Positions 8,657 through 16,521 are shown, numbered from the stretch's first letter. The stretch is DNA of 58,366 bases from an uncultured Fretibacterium sp. (GCA_947168585.1 CAMVMK010000009.1:1-58366), one strand, 5' to 3'. A program made the numbers and translations. Notes: generated by a model from the letters alone, not told the origin.

Positions 8657-10060
8657 ATGAAAATCCCGCAATATAAAATTCTTTGTTATACGCTGATAAT
8701 CTCGGCCTTATTAATGAGCCCTGCCCATGCACGGGTTTCAATGACTTTGCCGCAGTATATTCAAGAAATTTTATTAAATAATCATTCTTTAAGAGCGAGT
8801 GTCAAAAATGTCGAGGCTAATTATTATTCCGTCTTGGCCTCTGTAGGTTATCAAAGACCATCAACTTCTGCTTCATCGTCGCTTTCTTACGCGACTAAAC
8901 AGGGCGATGTCAATAATGTAACCGCCGGAAATTTAGCTTTGAGGCTCTCGCAAAGAATTGATATTTCAGGAAGTTATAAACTTGACGAACAGCAAAATAT
9001 TTTAGGCTACGAGGCTTCACGCGCTAATTTCGACGACACCGTCAACACAATGATAGCCGCCGCCGAAGAAACTTGGTGGTCAGCTGTACTCGCCCGTGAG
9101 AACGTTAAACTTCAAAAGGACATTCTCACTCAGCGCAGTGAAAACCACAGAATTACGATGGAAAAATATAATCAGGAATTAGTCCCGAGACTTGATATAG
9201 TCAGAAGCGATGCTCAAGTCGTCGAGGCCGGAAGTCTTGTAAAAAGTGCTGAGACAGTTTACTTGAATTTATTAGCAGAACTTTCATTAATGGCCGGAGG
9301 TCTTGACGTTGAACCCGTTGAAGCAGAACTGCAGGTTCCGGTTTTTGATGTCGAATTAAATTACGATGACGCTCTCGAATACCGTCCCGATGTCAGAGCC
9401 GCTAAAATAAACTTGGAACGCTCGAAACTCGTGAAAAAACTTACAGCGAAAGGACTTTCACCCACGCTTGATTTTGCTTTCCAGTTTACTCCGTGGTCAG
9501 ACCCCGATACTTTCACGACACCGAATAAACATCAGGCCGGAGCGTCTTTAACGTTAAATCTGCCGTTCACTGACGGAAACACTACGAAATATAAAGTCAT
9601 GAATACGGATAGATTAATTCAAGCCGCCGAAGCTAATCTGAAAGCCCTTGAAGAAAGTACACGCCGCGATATTACCGTAGCTATAAATAACTGGCGCAAC
9701 GCCGCCGCCGCCGAGCAGGATAAAAAAATTCAGGTCGAACGTTCCGAAGAAGAATTAAGAATTACAGAATTAATGTACAGCGAAGGAATGGGAGCGCAGA
9801 TCGATTTAATCAACGCCCAGACGGCTTATCAGTCAGTCAAGACCGAATATTTAGACGCTGTTAAAGATATGTACGTTGCTTTAGTCGCTTTAAGAAAAGC
9901 TATCGGCGATTATTCTCCCGATGAGGACGGAACTTGGAAAGAAGCTGTCCAGCGTTACGGAAAAGGCAACGAAGTTTTAGGCGAACCGGGCTTGAAAACT
10001 CTCCGCACCGACATGAAAAAACTCAAGGCCAAGAACGCTAAGAAAGATGAAAAAGAATAA
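8657..10060 (+). CDS. TolC family outer membrane channel protein
   Basis: A 467-residue outer membrane efflux protein. The start at 8657 follows AAGGAG with good spacing and gives a clean signal peptide ending SPAHA (near residue 26); the longer frame from 8630 begins before that site. Two OEP-type halves are visible, each with long helical stretches: about 60-215 ('ENHRITMEKYNQELVPRLDIVRS') and about 250-430 ('ELRITELMYSEGMGAQIDLINAQTAY'). The C-terminal tail is Lys-rich. No periplasmic adaptor or pump gene is next to it, so its partner is unknown. It is followed within 3 bp by a lytic transglycosylase gene, suggesting one operon for envelope functions. Confidence 0.85.
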   Translation: MKIPQYKILCYTLIISALLMSPAHARVSMTLPQYIQEILLNNHSLRASVKNVEANYYSVLASVGYQRPSTSASSSLSYATKQGDVNNVTAGNLALRLSQRIDISGSYKLDEQQNILGYEASRANFDDTVNTMIAAAEETWWSAVLARENVKLQKDILTQRSENHRITMEKYNQELVPRLDIVRSDAQVVEAGSLVKSAETVYLNLLAELSLMAGGLDVEPVEAELQVPVFDVELNYDDALEYRPDVRAAKINLERSKLVKKLTAKGLSPTLDFAFQFTPWSDPDTFTTPNKHQAGASLTLNLPFTDGNTTKYKVMNTDRLIQAAEANLKALEESTRRDITVAINNWRNAAAAEQDKKIQVERSEEELRITELMYSEGMGAQIDLINAQTAYQSVKTEYLDAVKDMYVALVALRKAIGDYSPDEDGTWKEAVQRYGKGNEVLGEPGLKTLRTDMKKLKAKNAKKDEKE

Positions 10061-10063
10061 AGT

Positions 10064-10615
10064 ATGAAAAAATTTGACATTAGAAAAAAATTTTTATCCG
10101 CACTGTTATTAATTTTAATTTTCGCGTGCATTGCCGTGTCTGCAGACAGGCAGGCCGAAGCTCAAACTTCAAAGGCTGCTAATATCGCGAATTTATTTAC
10201 CCGCGTCAATCCGTCATTGAGTGCGAAAAAGGCTCAGGAATATTCTTCAATCGTAATTGAGGCGGGCGAAAAATTTAAGCAGGATCCTTATGTCATAGCG
10301 GCTTTAATTGTTCATGAATCTACAGTTAATAATAAAGCTGTATCAAAGGGCGGCGATTACGGTTTAATGCAAATCCGTTGGAAAGTTCACGCAAAGGCAA
10401 TAAAACAAAGATTTCCAAAGGTAAAAAAGGCTTCCGATATGTTTGACGCAAGGACAAATATTTTTTACGGGACTGAAATTTTTTCGGACGGAATGAAAAA
10501 AGCCGGAGGAGATTGGAAAAAAGGAGTTTTGCGTTACAGTGCCGGAAATAAAAAATTAGTTACAAAAGTTACTAAAACCGTCAACGAATTAAATTCTAAT
10601 GCCAAGAAGAAATAA
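10064..10615 (+). CDS. Small lytic transglycosylase (SLT domain)
   Basis: A 183-residue exported murein-cleaving enzyme. A signal peptide or anchor covers residues 10-27. The SLT catalytic domain covers about 55-165: catalytic Glu85 in 'IVHEST', then 'NNKAVSKGGDYGLMQI' (GLMQI at 100-104) and a C-terminal 'GVLRYSAGN' motif. The usual 'GA-x-GLMQ' appears as GDYGLMQ. It starts 3 bp after the TolC-type gene. The segment SADRQ just after the signal peptide (10134-10154) is read from the GC-rich palindromic element that also occurs in copA, mnmE and the ABC-F gene. Confidence 0.85.
   Translation: MKKFDIRKKFLSALLLILIFACIAVSADRQAEAQTSKAANIANLFTRVNPSLSAKKAQEYSSIVIEAGEKFKQDPYVIAALIVHESTVNNKAVSKGGDYGLMQIRWKVHAKAIKQRFPKVKKASDMFDARTNIFYGTEIFSDGMKKAGGDWKKGVLRYSAGNKKLVTKVTKTVNELNSNAKKK
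10134..10154 (+). repeat. GC-rich palindromic element inside the lytic transglycosylase gene
   Basis: CCGTGTCTGCAGACAGGCAG followed by G. It contains the perfect palindrome TGTCTGCAGACA and encodes V-S-A-D-R-Q. Fifteen of sixteen bases of TCTGCAGACAGGCAGG match the copy in the ABC-F gene (51255-51274, minus strand). Confidence 0.7.
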
Positions 10616-10636
10616 CAAAGGGAGAAATATACAAAC

Positions 10637-11803
10637 ATGAAAAAAATTTGTTTTAGTTTAATAATTTTGCTGATTTTATGCACGGCTGCTTCGGCTCATG
10701 TTCTTTACACTACTGAAGCCGGCAATTTGGGGCTTATCATGGTCGACAGCATAGAAAGTGCCGATGTATCTGCAAATAAATACGCAGGCAGTTCAGGCTC
10801 TGTCGTTGCTTCATACTGGGAAAATAATACTTCAAACGGCGAGGGAAATTCCAAAATTATTTTTATCACACCGATCGAGCAAAGCGCGGGAGTTTCGGGC
10901 GATACAGCTGTGAGATTTTCGTCATATTCAAACCTTTCAAACCCTATCGATGATAAAGCTATAACTTTAGAAGCTACATACGGAACGCCTATTATATGCG
11001 GAACTAACAGCGGCGGAAGTTTATACCTTGCAACAGGAGCGACTTTGAGAGAATACAAAACTTCGGATTTCAGACTTTACAACTCTTACACTTATCAGAG
11101 CGAAACTTACGCGCCCAATCCTGAAATTAAAGCGGTTGTAAAAAGCGACAGCAAAGTTTATCTGCTTGTAAATCTGAATAATAATGTTTCTAATGACATG
11201 GTTATGATGCTTGAAGGAACATTAAGACCGGATTCATCTTACTCAGGGAAATGGGAAATTAAAAACTCTCAAAAAACTGCTTACTCAATGAATTTTATCA
11301 GCGATTCAAGGCTTGCAGTCGGCTGTTCTGACGGCGTTTATCATGTAAAGAGCGATAGTACAACTTCATTAGTATCGAGTGATTATCCTGTCGTTGCAGT
11401 TCATCAGGATACCGGAAGCGGTTTTTATTACATAACCCAATCCGAAGACAACGGAGTAAAAACTAATTATCTCCGTCATTACGAAAATTCTACAACTGAT
11501 ACAGCTGTAGCCTCTCTCACTGGTATAACAGGCGATAAAACTATGCTTGTAAAAGACCCGTCTCACAATGTTTTAGGTGTTATAATCGGCGAACAAATTT
11601 CGTTATTAAATATGGAAGATGATACGGTAATAAAGACGTTTACATCAACAAATTTAAGCGGCAAGCCTATAAGCATAGCGGCATCTTCAACGTCAGGAAA
11701 TTCTGCTGATGACAGCAGCGGTTGTAATGTTAGCAATAATGTTTTGTTGTGCTTGGCTTTCTTAGGACTTTTGCTCATGAAAACTAAATTCGGAAGGAGC
11801 TGA
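10637..11803 (+). CDS. Exported Synerg-CTERM protein of unknown function
   Basis: A 388-residue protein with a signal peptide ending near ASA (residue 20). The body is Ser/Thr-rich and beta-strand-rich with repeated short strands, perhaps a beta-propeller, but no known domain is recognised. The C-terminus has the phylum-specific sorting pattern: Ser-rich linker, SSGC, hydrophobic stretch 'VLLCLAFLGLLLM' and a basic tail (KTKFGRS). Such tails are thought to be cut and the protein attached to the envelope. GGGAGA precedes the ATG. It follows the lytic transglycosylase by 21 bp, and the next gene starts 7 bp later. Confidence 0.8.
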   Translation: MKKICFSLIILLILCTAASAHVLYTTEAGNLGLIMVDSIESADVSANKYAGSSGSVVASYWENNTSNGEGNSKIIFITPIEQSAGVSGDTAVRFSSYSNLSNPIDDKAITLEATYGTPIICGTNSGGSLYLATGATLREYKTSDFRLYNSYTYQSETYAPNPEIKAVVKSDSKVYLLVNLNNNVSNDMVMMLEGTLRPDSSYSGKWEIKNSQKTAYSMNFISDSRLAVGCSDGVYHVKSDSTTSLVSSDYPVVAVHQDTGSGFYYITQSEDNGVKTNYLRHYENSTTDTAVASLTGITGDKTMLVKDPSHNVLGVIIGEQISLLNMEDDTVIKTFTSTNLSGKPISIAASSTSGNSADDSSGCNVSNNVLLCLAFLGLLLMKTKFGRS

Positions 11804-11810
11804 AAAATTC

Positions 11811-12413
11811 ATGAACAAAATTATAACGGTAGGGCGTGAGTTCGGTTCGGGAGGACGCGAGTTTGCAAGAAAATTAGCTGAGTTAATCGGCTTTCCTTAC
11901 TATGACCGCGAAATTATAATCGAGATTTCCAAACGCACATCTTTATCTGAAAAATATGTTCAGAATATTGCAGAACACAAGCCTATTATCCCGTTTCCAA
12001 TTCATACGGGAAGAACTTTTTTTGCAATAATGCCTGACTACGGCCAATCAGTTCAGGCTGAGCAGCATAATATAATCCGTGAAGTTGCGGCAAATTCAGA
12101 CTGCGTTATCGTTGGACGCGGAGCAGACTATATTTTACGCGAATTAAATCCGTTTAGAATTTTTGTATATTCGGACTTGGAAAGCAAAATTAAACGCTGC
12201 CGCGAAAATCAAAGCAAAGACTATGAACAAAACGAAATGACCGATAAAGAACTCGCAAAAAGAATCGAGCAGATTAACAAATCCCGCGCCGATTACTACG
12301 AGTTTTATACGGGACAGAAATGGGGCGACAAGGCGAATTATGATCTTTGTATAAATACAAATTTCATTGCGCCTGAAAAATTAGCGGAAGCTGTTAAAAA
12401 CTTAATTTTATAA
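11811..12413 (+). CDS. Cytidylate kinase-like family protein
   Basis: A 200-residue P-loop kinase. The N-terminus ITVGREFGSGGREFARKLA contains the atypical Walker A (GREFGSGGRE) typical of the cytidylate kinase-like 2 family. 'YYDREII' and 'CVIVGRGADYIL' follow, then the lid region 'RCRENQSK...RIEQINKSRADYYEFYTGQKWGD', which also fits. The physiological substrate of this family is not established. The gene has a good AAGGAG site and lies tightly between the Synerg-CTERM gene and the CCA-like gene. Confidence 0.85.
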   Translation: MNKIITVGREFGSGGREFARKLAELIGFPYYDREIIIEISKRTSLSEKYVQNIAEHKPIIPFPIHTGRTFFAIMPDYGQSVQAEQHNIIREVAANSDCVIVGRGADYILRELNPFRIFVYSDLESKIKRCRENQSKDYEQNEMTDKELAKRIEQINKSRADYYEFYTGQKWGDKANYDLCINTNFIAPEKLAEAVKNLIL

Positions 12414-12429
12414 AAGGAGATGAACACTT

Positions 12430-13695
12430 ATGCGTTACTATCTTGATGTTCTCCAAAAAATTGAAGAAACAAAAGCTAAGGCTTGGCTCGTCGGCGACAC
12501 TGTACGAATGCTTCAAATGGGTATTCAGCCGGACGTAATCACGCTGGCGATCGACTCTGATGATATGTACAGCCTTGCTCTTGAACTCGATACCGGAACT
12601 GTTGACGCACGCGGACCTTATCCGGCTTTGAGAGGTGAAATTTTAGGCGTTCCGTTCAGGGCTTTCAGTCTTCGTGGCAAAACGATTGAAGATGATTTAG
12701 CCTGCAGAGATTTAAGTATTGAAGCTATCGCAATCCGCAGCGACGGCGGAATTGTTGACCCGTTCGGCGGACGTTTTGACATTCGCAACAGAGTAATAAG
12801 GCTCACCGGCGACAATGTAGATTTAATCACCGATGACCCCTTGAGAATTTTGCGAATGCTGAGATTTTCAGCGGAACTCGAAATGGATATTTTCTGGAAA
12901 ACACAAAGCGATGTCCGTAAATTTCTTACTGAACACGTCGACAGAATGGATAAAATCCCGCCTGAACGCTGGGGACGCGAGATTATGAAAGGCATTAAAC
13001 GCCGTCCGTACAAGTTTATTCATCTTTGTGATTCTTATGATTTACTTCCGTTTTTCCTGAAAGAATTAGAGGACATGAAGAGCGATAAAAGGCTTTTCGA
13101 GCACGTTTTGAAAGTCCTTGAAGTCATCGAACGGAAATTTGATACAAATAAATTAATGCAGAGCGACGCATTTGTGTTAGCAGGTCTGCTCGGCAACATA
13201 GGAACAAAAACTTTAGACGGCAGCGACAGAAATAAATTCACTGACAGGCTTGTCGTGGATTATCTAACGCGCTGGAATGTTAATTCAGAAACTATCGATG
13301 AAGTTATTGCAATTATTAACAGCTTCAAAGATTTTTACAAACCCGTCAGCGAACTTGAATTTTGCAGAGATGTCCTTAAATACTCGGAAGAAGCTATTGA
13401 AGTTGCATTAGAGTTCGCTAAATGCGTTGTAGAATCTGAAAACGTAACGGAAAAGTACGGTGAAGTCCTTGAAGATAACACTTGGAATTTACAGCAGGTT
13501 TTGAGGCGTTTCAACAACGTAAGACTTCAAACTGAGGGCGCACAGCGTTATATGACAGGCCGCGAAGTCATGAACCTTTTGAACATGAAGCCTGGCCGCC
13601 GCGTTGGAGAATTATTAGAGGGGCTCGACTTGGCCGTTGGTATCGGGCAGGTCAGCAGCCGCGCAGGAGCAGAAGCTTGGTTGAAAGCACAATAG
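12430..13695 (+). CDS. Class II CCA tRNA nucleotidyltransferase-like protein with degenerate catalytic motif
   Basis: A 421-residue protein with the layout of class II CCA-adding enzymes. Conserved parts include RDLSIEAIAI (motif C, 93-102), DPFGGRFDIRNRVIRL (110-125), DDPLRILRMLRFS (135-147) and the ER...E motif (179-184), followed by helical body and tail domains. The N-terminal active-site block is altered: AWLVGDTVRMLQMGIQPDVI (18-37) has GD for GG, R-M for R-D and DVI for the metal-binding DxD. The nucleotide-recognition parts are therefore kept while a catalytic carboxylate is missing. It may be inactive, regulatory or use another residue. AAAGGAG precedes the ATG. The mnmE start overlaps its last 19 bp. 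Confidence 0.8.
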   Translation: MRYYLDVLQKIEETKAKAWLVGDTVRMLQMGIQPDVITLAIDSDDMYSLALELDTGTVDARGPYPALRGEILGVPFRAFSLRGKTIEDDLACRDLSIEAIAIRSDGGIVDPFGGRFDIRNRVIRLTGDNVDLITDDPLRILRMLRFSAELEMDIFWKTQSDVRKFLTEHVDRMDKIPPERWGREIMKGIKRRPYKFIHLCDSYDLLPFFLKELEDMKSDKRLFEHVLKVLEVIERKFDTNKLMQSDAFVLAGLLGNIGTKTLDGSDRNKFTDRLVVDYLTRWNVNSETIDEVIAIINSFKDFYKPVSELEFCRDVLKYSEEAIEVALEFAKCVVESENVTEKYGEVLEDNTWNLQQVLRRFNNVRLQTEGAQRYMTGREVMNLLNMKPGRRVGELLEGLDLAVGIGQVSSRAGAEAWLKAQ

Positions 13696-15041
13696 CAGCA
13701 ATTTCGACGGCTCTCGGTGAAGGAGGCATAGCAATAATCCGCGTCTCCGGTGCTGAGGCCGTCAATATTTCTGCAAAAATCTTAACGCGGAAAAGTTTTG
13801 ATATTCCCGGAAAATTGTATTTAACAAATTTAATAGACCCGTCTGCCGAACGGGCAGGTGATGACGGAAATATTTTAGACCGCGTATTAGCCGTTCATTT
13901 TGCAAAGCCTAAAAGCTATACCGGCGAAGATGTCGTTGAAATTCATACACACGGAGGAATTTTTATAGCACGTTTGTGTCTTGAACTTCTGCTTAAAAAC
14001 GGTGCTGAATTGGCTCAGGCAGGGGAATTTACACGCAGAGCTTTTATTAACGGACGTATAGATTTGTCGCAGGCTGAAGGAGTTTTAGGAATAATTAAGG
14101 CTCAAAGCCTCGAAGCGTTAAAGGCATCAGCAAGGACTTTAAGCGGCGGACTTTCTGAAAAAATCCAAGAAATTCATACCAAAATATTAAACGTTCAAGC
14201 TAATTTTGAAATTAATTTGGATTTTCCGGAGGGCGAAATTTTTGACGAAAATTTTAATTCTGCTCACGAAATAGCTGAAATTCAAAACTTGCTCGAAAAT
14301 CTTTTATCGCGTTGTGAAGCCGGAATGATTTTCAACAGCGGCGTTAAAATTACAATCGCAGGCCGTCCTAATGTCGGTAAATCTTCACTATTAAATGCAA
14401 TTTTAGAGCAAAAACGTGCGATCGTTACTGAAATTCCCGGAACTACGCGCGATATTATCAGCGAAAAATTTTTGATTAATTCTCTGCCCGTAATTATTTC
14501 AGATACTGCAGGACTTCATGAAACTGAAGATATTATCGAAGCTGAAGGAATTAAACTCGCTAAAAATTCTGCTAATGAAAGCGATTTATGTTTGTTTGTA
14601 ATTGACGGCTCGAAAAAAATTTCAGTTGAAGAATTAAATTTTATAAATTCACTTGATGACCGCGTTATCGTAGTTATTAACAAGTCGGATTTAGAACAAG
14701 CTGAAAATTTTAATTTTGATTTTGCAAAAGTTCATGTTTCTGCAAAAAATAAAACGGGCATTGAGGAATTAAAATCAGCAATTTACAATAAAGCCGTAAA
14801 AACTCCGGCAGCAGGCGGCGGACTTAATGCTTCAGCTTTTCAGATTAACGATATTCGGGAAAGCCTTAATTTAATCCGTGAAGCTCACGGACTTGCGTTA
14901 AATTCTTCAGAGCCTGATATTATTGCAGGTTTGTTGAATGATGCACGGGTGATTTTAATGCGTGTTCTCGGCCTCGATACCGGCGGTGCTAACGAAAAAC
15001 TTTTAGATTTTATGTTCAATAGATTTTGTGTAGGAAAATAA
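13677..15041 (+). CDS. mnmE: tRNA-5-carboxymethylaminomethyluridine GTPase MnmE
   Basis: A 454-residue tRNA-modifying GTPase that works with MnmG on wobble uridine. The start is TTG at 13677, with AGGAG seven bases upstream inside the CCA-like gene; this gives the expected N-terminus STIAAISTALGEGGIAIIRV. The formyl-THF-binding domain comes first, then the GTPase with GRPNVGKSSLL, the TTRD switch region, DTAG and NKSD. The C-terminus is CVGK, with the essential Cys of the C-x-G-K motif. An insertion PSAERAGDDGN (55-65) comes from a palindromic repeat (13838-13858) in a surface loop. mnmG is not in this window. Confidence 0.95.
   Translation: MVESTIAAISTALGEGGIAIIRVSGAEAVNISAKILTRKSFDIPGKLYLTNLIDPSAERAGDDGNILDRVLAVHFAKPKSYTGEDVVEIHTHGGIFIARLCLELLLKNGAELAQAGEFTRRAFINGRIDLSQAEGVLGIIKAQSLEALKASARTLSGGLSEKIQEIHTKILNVQANFEINLDFPEGEIFDENFNSAHEIAEIQNLLENLLSRCEAGMIFNSGVKITIAGRPNVGKSSLLNAILEQKRAIVTEIPGTTRDIISEKFLINSLPVIISDTAGLHETEDIIEAEGIKLAKNSANESDLCLFVIDGSKKISVEELNFINSLDDRVIVVINKSDLEQAENFNFDFAKVHVSAKNKTGIEELKSAIYNKAVKTPAAGGGLNASAFQINDIRESLNLIREAHGLALNSSEPDIIAGLLNDARVILMRVLGLDTGGANEKLLDFMFNRFCVGK
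13838..13858 (+). repeat. GC-rich palindromic element inside mnmE
   Basis: CCCGTCTGCCGAACGGGCAG followed by G. Arms CCCGT/ACGGG and CTGCC/GGCAG both pair, as in the ABC-F copy, although the sequences differ (CCTGTC/GACAGG there). It encodes P-S-A-E-R-A in the same codon phase as SADRQ in the other copies. Confidence 0.65.
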
Positions 15042-15095
15042 ATTTTTTGTGATATAATACTAACAATAAATTTCTCGGCATGGGGCGGAAAATTA

Positions 15096-15127
15096 TTTTT
15101 TATTATTACATTTATTACTACAAAAAT
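15096..15127. repeat. AT-rich 31-bp direct repeat, copy 1
   Basis: A stretch containing TATTATTACATTTATTACTA is repeated at 22094-22124 with one difference (C/T). Both copies lie just after a plus-strand gene and before a convergent minus-strand gene. Function unknown. Confidence 0.6.
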
Positions 15128-15240
15128 TTTAATTTTAATTTGAAACCGCAAATCTTCATGAAAAATTTTGAAATAAAAAACGAAAAAATTTTTCGATAAA
15201 ATTACCCACAAAAATGACACACAAAAAAATTTGATAAATA

Positions 15241-15269
15241 AAAAACAGGCCGACGTGTTGAGCAGCCTG
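15241..15269 (-). terminator. Probable terminator of the Sel1-type gene
   Basis: On the minus strand CAGGC and GCCTG form a 5-bp stem around a 14-nt loop, followed by TTTTTT with one mismatch. It lies about 40 bp after the stop at 15307. The stem is short, so confidence is moderate. Confidence 0.5.
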
Positions 15270-15306
15270 CTGTAGATTTTAGATAAAAAATAAATTAAAA
15301 CTTGAA

Positions 15307-15672
15307 TCACTCTTTTATCAAAGAAGCAGCTCTTTCCCTCAAATCTTTTATTTGAGCCTCGCTTGCAAGCTGTCCATTTTTCTCAAGTATATCAGCGGCA
15401 AGATTGTAATATTTTGCGGCTTCTTTTGGGTTGCGTTCGACCTTGTTATCACCTGTGTCATTACTGCCTGCTTTGTATAATTCAGCTAAATTTCCTGCGG
15501 CTTCAGGTATTTCAAGTTCAGCAGCTTTGCGCCAAATGTCGATGGTTTTCTTCAAATTTTTGGGAACACCGCGTCTGAGCATGAGCCCGTAATTATATAA
15601 AACGCTTTTAGCACACTCATCGCCGCTTTCAGCGTCTGAGATTATTTTATTTAATTCTTCATTAGAATACAT
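15307..15672 (-). CDS. Small Sel1-like repeat protein
   Basis: A 121-residue soluble protein with two to three Sel1/TPR-like helical repeats: 'AKSVLYNYGLMLRRGVPKNLKKTIDIWRKAAE' patterns and 'AAGNLAELYKAGSN...NPKEAAKYYNLAAD'. These repeats usually bind other proteins. The start at 15672 is chosen over the longer frame because AGAGGAG lies just before it and the upstream part overlaps the neighbour out of frame. It follows the Gly-rich membrane protein gene after 16 bp, so the two are probably one operon. Confidence 0.7.
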   Translation of the reverse strand: MYSNEELNKIISDAESGDECAKSVLYNYGLMLRRGVPKNLKKTIDIWRKAAELEIPEAAGNLAELYKAGSNDTGDNKVERNPKEAAKYYNLAADILEKNGQLASEAQIKDLRERAASLIKE

Positions 15673-15688
15673 TAAAAACACATCTCCT

Positions 15689-16000
15689 CTAACGCCAAAT
15701 CTTATTGATGAGTTTATAAGCAAGCCAGCCCCCAGCCACTGCCGGTACTGCAATTACGGAAACTGAGCCGATAGCTGCGGCAGTTGTAGCAGCTGCAACT
15801 GTCGCACCTCCACCGACTACTGCTCCTCCCACAGCTCCGTCTATGACGTTTGCAATACCAGTGAATACTGCTCCTAAAACCCCGCCTGAAGCCATAGCAG
15901 ATGATACAGCACCACCTGCAAGCGCAGCTCCTCCTAAAGTTACTGCAGTTTTTATACTTCCTTCTGCAACTTTTTCTTCGATTGGATCATTAGCATTCAT
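15689..16000 (-). CDS. Small Gly/Ala-rich membrane protein (glycine-zipper type)
   Basis: A 103-residue protein. After a short acidic N-terminus (MNANDPIEEKVAEG) almost the whole chain is Gly/Ala/Val: 'GGAALAGGAVSSAMASGG', 'VIDGAVGGAVVGGG', 'AVPAVAGGWLAYKL', ending KIWR. The GxxxG spacing suggests tightly packed transmembrane helices, as in glycine-zipper proteins and some hydrophobic bacteriocins; no family is recognised. The ATG at 16000 has AAAGGAG nine bases upstream; earlier in-frame ATGs at 16009 and 16021 are too near or before that site. The promoter with an 11-G run (16035-16067) lies directly upstream. Confidence 0.65.
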   Translation of the reverse strand: MNANDPIEEKVAEGSIKTAVTLGGAALAGGAVSSAMASGGVLGAVFTGIANVIDGAVGGAVVGGGATVAAATTAAAIGSVSVIAVPAVAGGWLAYKLINKIWR

Positions 16001-16034
16001 TGACGACATCTCCTTTATCATAAAAATTTTTCAA

Positions 16035-16067
16035 ATTTTACCCCCCCCCCCAACTTGTTTTTGTCAA
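16035..16067 (-). promoter_or_regulatory. Promoter-like module, copy C (TTGACA, 21-bp spacer with G11, TAAAAT)
   Basis: On the minus strand TTGACA (16067-16062) and TAAAAT (16040-16035) are separated by 21 bp that include eleven consecutive G (16051-16041). TAAAAT lies about 35 bp before the start of the Gly-rich protein. The spacer is longer than optimal; losing three or four G would bring it to 17-18 bp. Confidence 0.5.
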
Positions 16068-16089
16068 GGATATTAATCTGCAATATAAA
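16061..16089 (+). promoter_or_regulatory. Divergent promoter TTGTCA-17 bp-TATAAA
   Basis: TTGTCA at 16061-16066 and TATAAA at 16084-16089 have exact 17-bp spacing. The -35 overlaps the opposite -35 of copy C. It would transcribe the 14-codon ORF at 16153. Confidence 0.4.
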
Positions 16090-16152
16090 TTCCGCAAAAA
16101 TTTTCATGTGCTAAAATTTACTTAAAAACTCTCAAGGAGGTTTAATTATTTC

Positions 16153-16197
16153 ATGAAAAAAATTCTTAAAATCTTTATTAAAAAAATCTCCCTCTGA
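16153..16197 (+). CDS. 14-residue cationic amphipathic peptide ORF or truncated gene start
   Basis: ATG at 16153 preceded by AAGGAGG (16134-16140) encodes MKKILKIFIKKISL and stops at TGA. Five Lys alternate with Ile, Leu and Phe, which would form an amphipathic cationic helix similar in character to short lytic peptides. It could equally be the first codons of a signal peptide cut off by the IS630-type fragment that overlaps its end by 20 bp on the other strand. Both a promoter and a strong ribosome-binding site are present. Too short for family assignment. Confidence 0.4.
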   Translation: MKKILKIFIKKISL

Positions 16198-16396
16198 AAT
16201 TTAATTTTTCCGGATCAATTTTCCTAAATGAACGCTTAACGGGATGTTTTTTTAAGTTCCCCTCTTCTTTTAACTGATTTTCCCACTTATACATTATCGT
16301 TACAGACACTCTAAAGACTTTCTTAGTCTGTGCCAACGTGTGCCCTTCATGCCAATATTCTAAAGTTCTTTTTCTATATTTTTCATCGTATGCCAT
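16178..16396 (-). pseudogene. IS630-type transposase N-terminal fragment (helix-turn-helix)
   Basis: About 72 residues starting MAYDEKYRKRTLEYWHEGHT. The pattern 'Y...YRKR-x-LEY-x-x-EGHT-x-x-x-x-KKVF-x-VS-x-x-x-x-YKW' is the N-terminal DNA-binding helix-turn-helix of IS630-family transposases. It ends abruptly after 'IDPEKLNFRGRFF'; the DDE catalytic domain is absent. No ribosome-binding site is seen before the ATG. It is most likely a decayed insertion remnant, and the two G-run promoters point away from it on both sides. Confidence 0.6.
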
Positions 16397-16449
16397 AATT
16401 TTTATATTATACATTTTTTAAGTTTTTTAGCTATAATTCAAAAAAATTT

Positions 16450-16479
16450 TTGACAATTTCAAGGGGGGGGGGGTAAAAT
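16450..16479 (+). promoter_or_regulatory. Promoter-like module, copy B (TTGACA, 18-bp spacer with G11, TAAAAT)
   Basis: TTGACA (16450-16455) and TAAAAT (16474-16479) are 18 bp apart; the spacer ends in eleven G (16463-16473). The ATG of the downstream surface-protein gene is at 16522 with GAAAGGA before it. Almost the same 50 bp occurs on the minus strand at about 230-289. A homopolymer in a promoter spacer is a typical slipped-strand phase-variation switch. Confidence 0.6.
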
Positions 16480-16521
16480 TTTTTACGCAATAAAAATTTT
16501 TTGAAAGGAATTGATGTTTTT

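Noticed and set aside
8657-10060. TolC-type gene as part of a copper efflux system with copA
   Set aside because: A strong terminator separates the genes and no CusA/CusB-type partners are present.
15047-15060. TATAAT-like box after mnmE as a promoter for an RNA gene
   Set aside because: No matching -35 box at proper spacing and no ORF or stable RNA structure downstream.
16021-16021. Earlier in-frame ATG codons (16009, 16021) for the Gly-rich protein
   Set aside because: The AAAGGAG site lies at or after them; only the ATG at 16000 has normal spacing.
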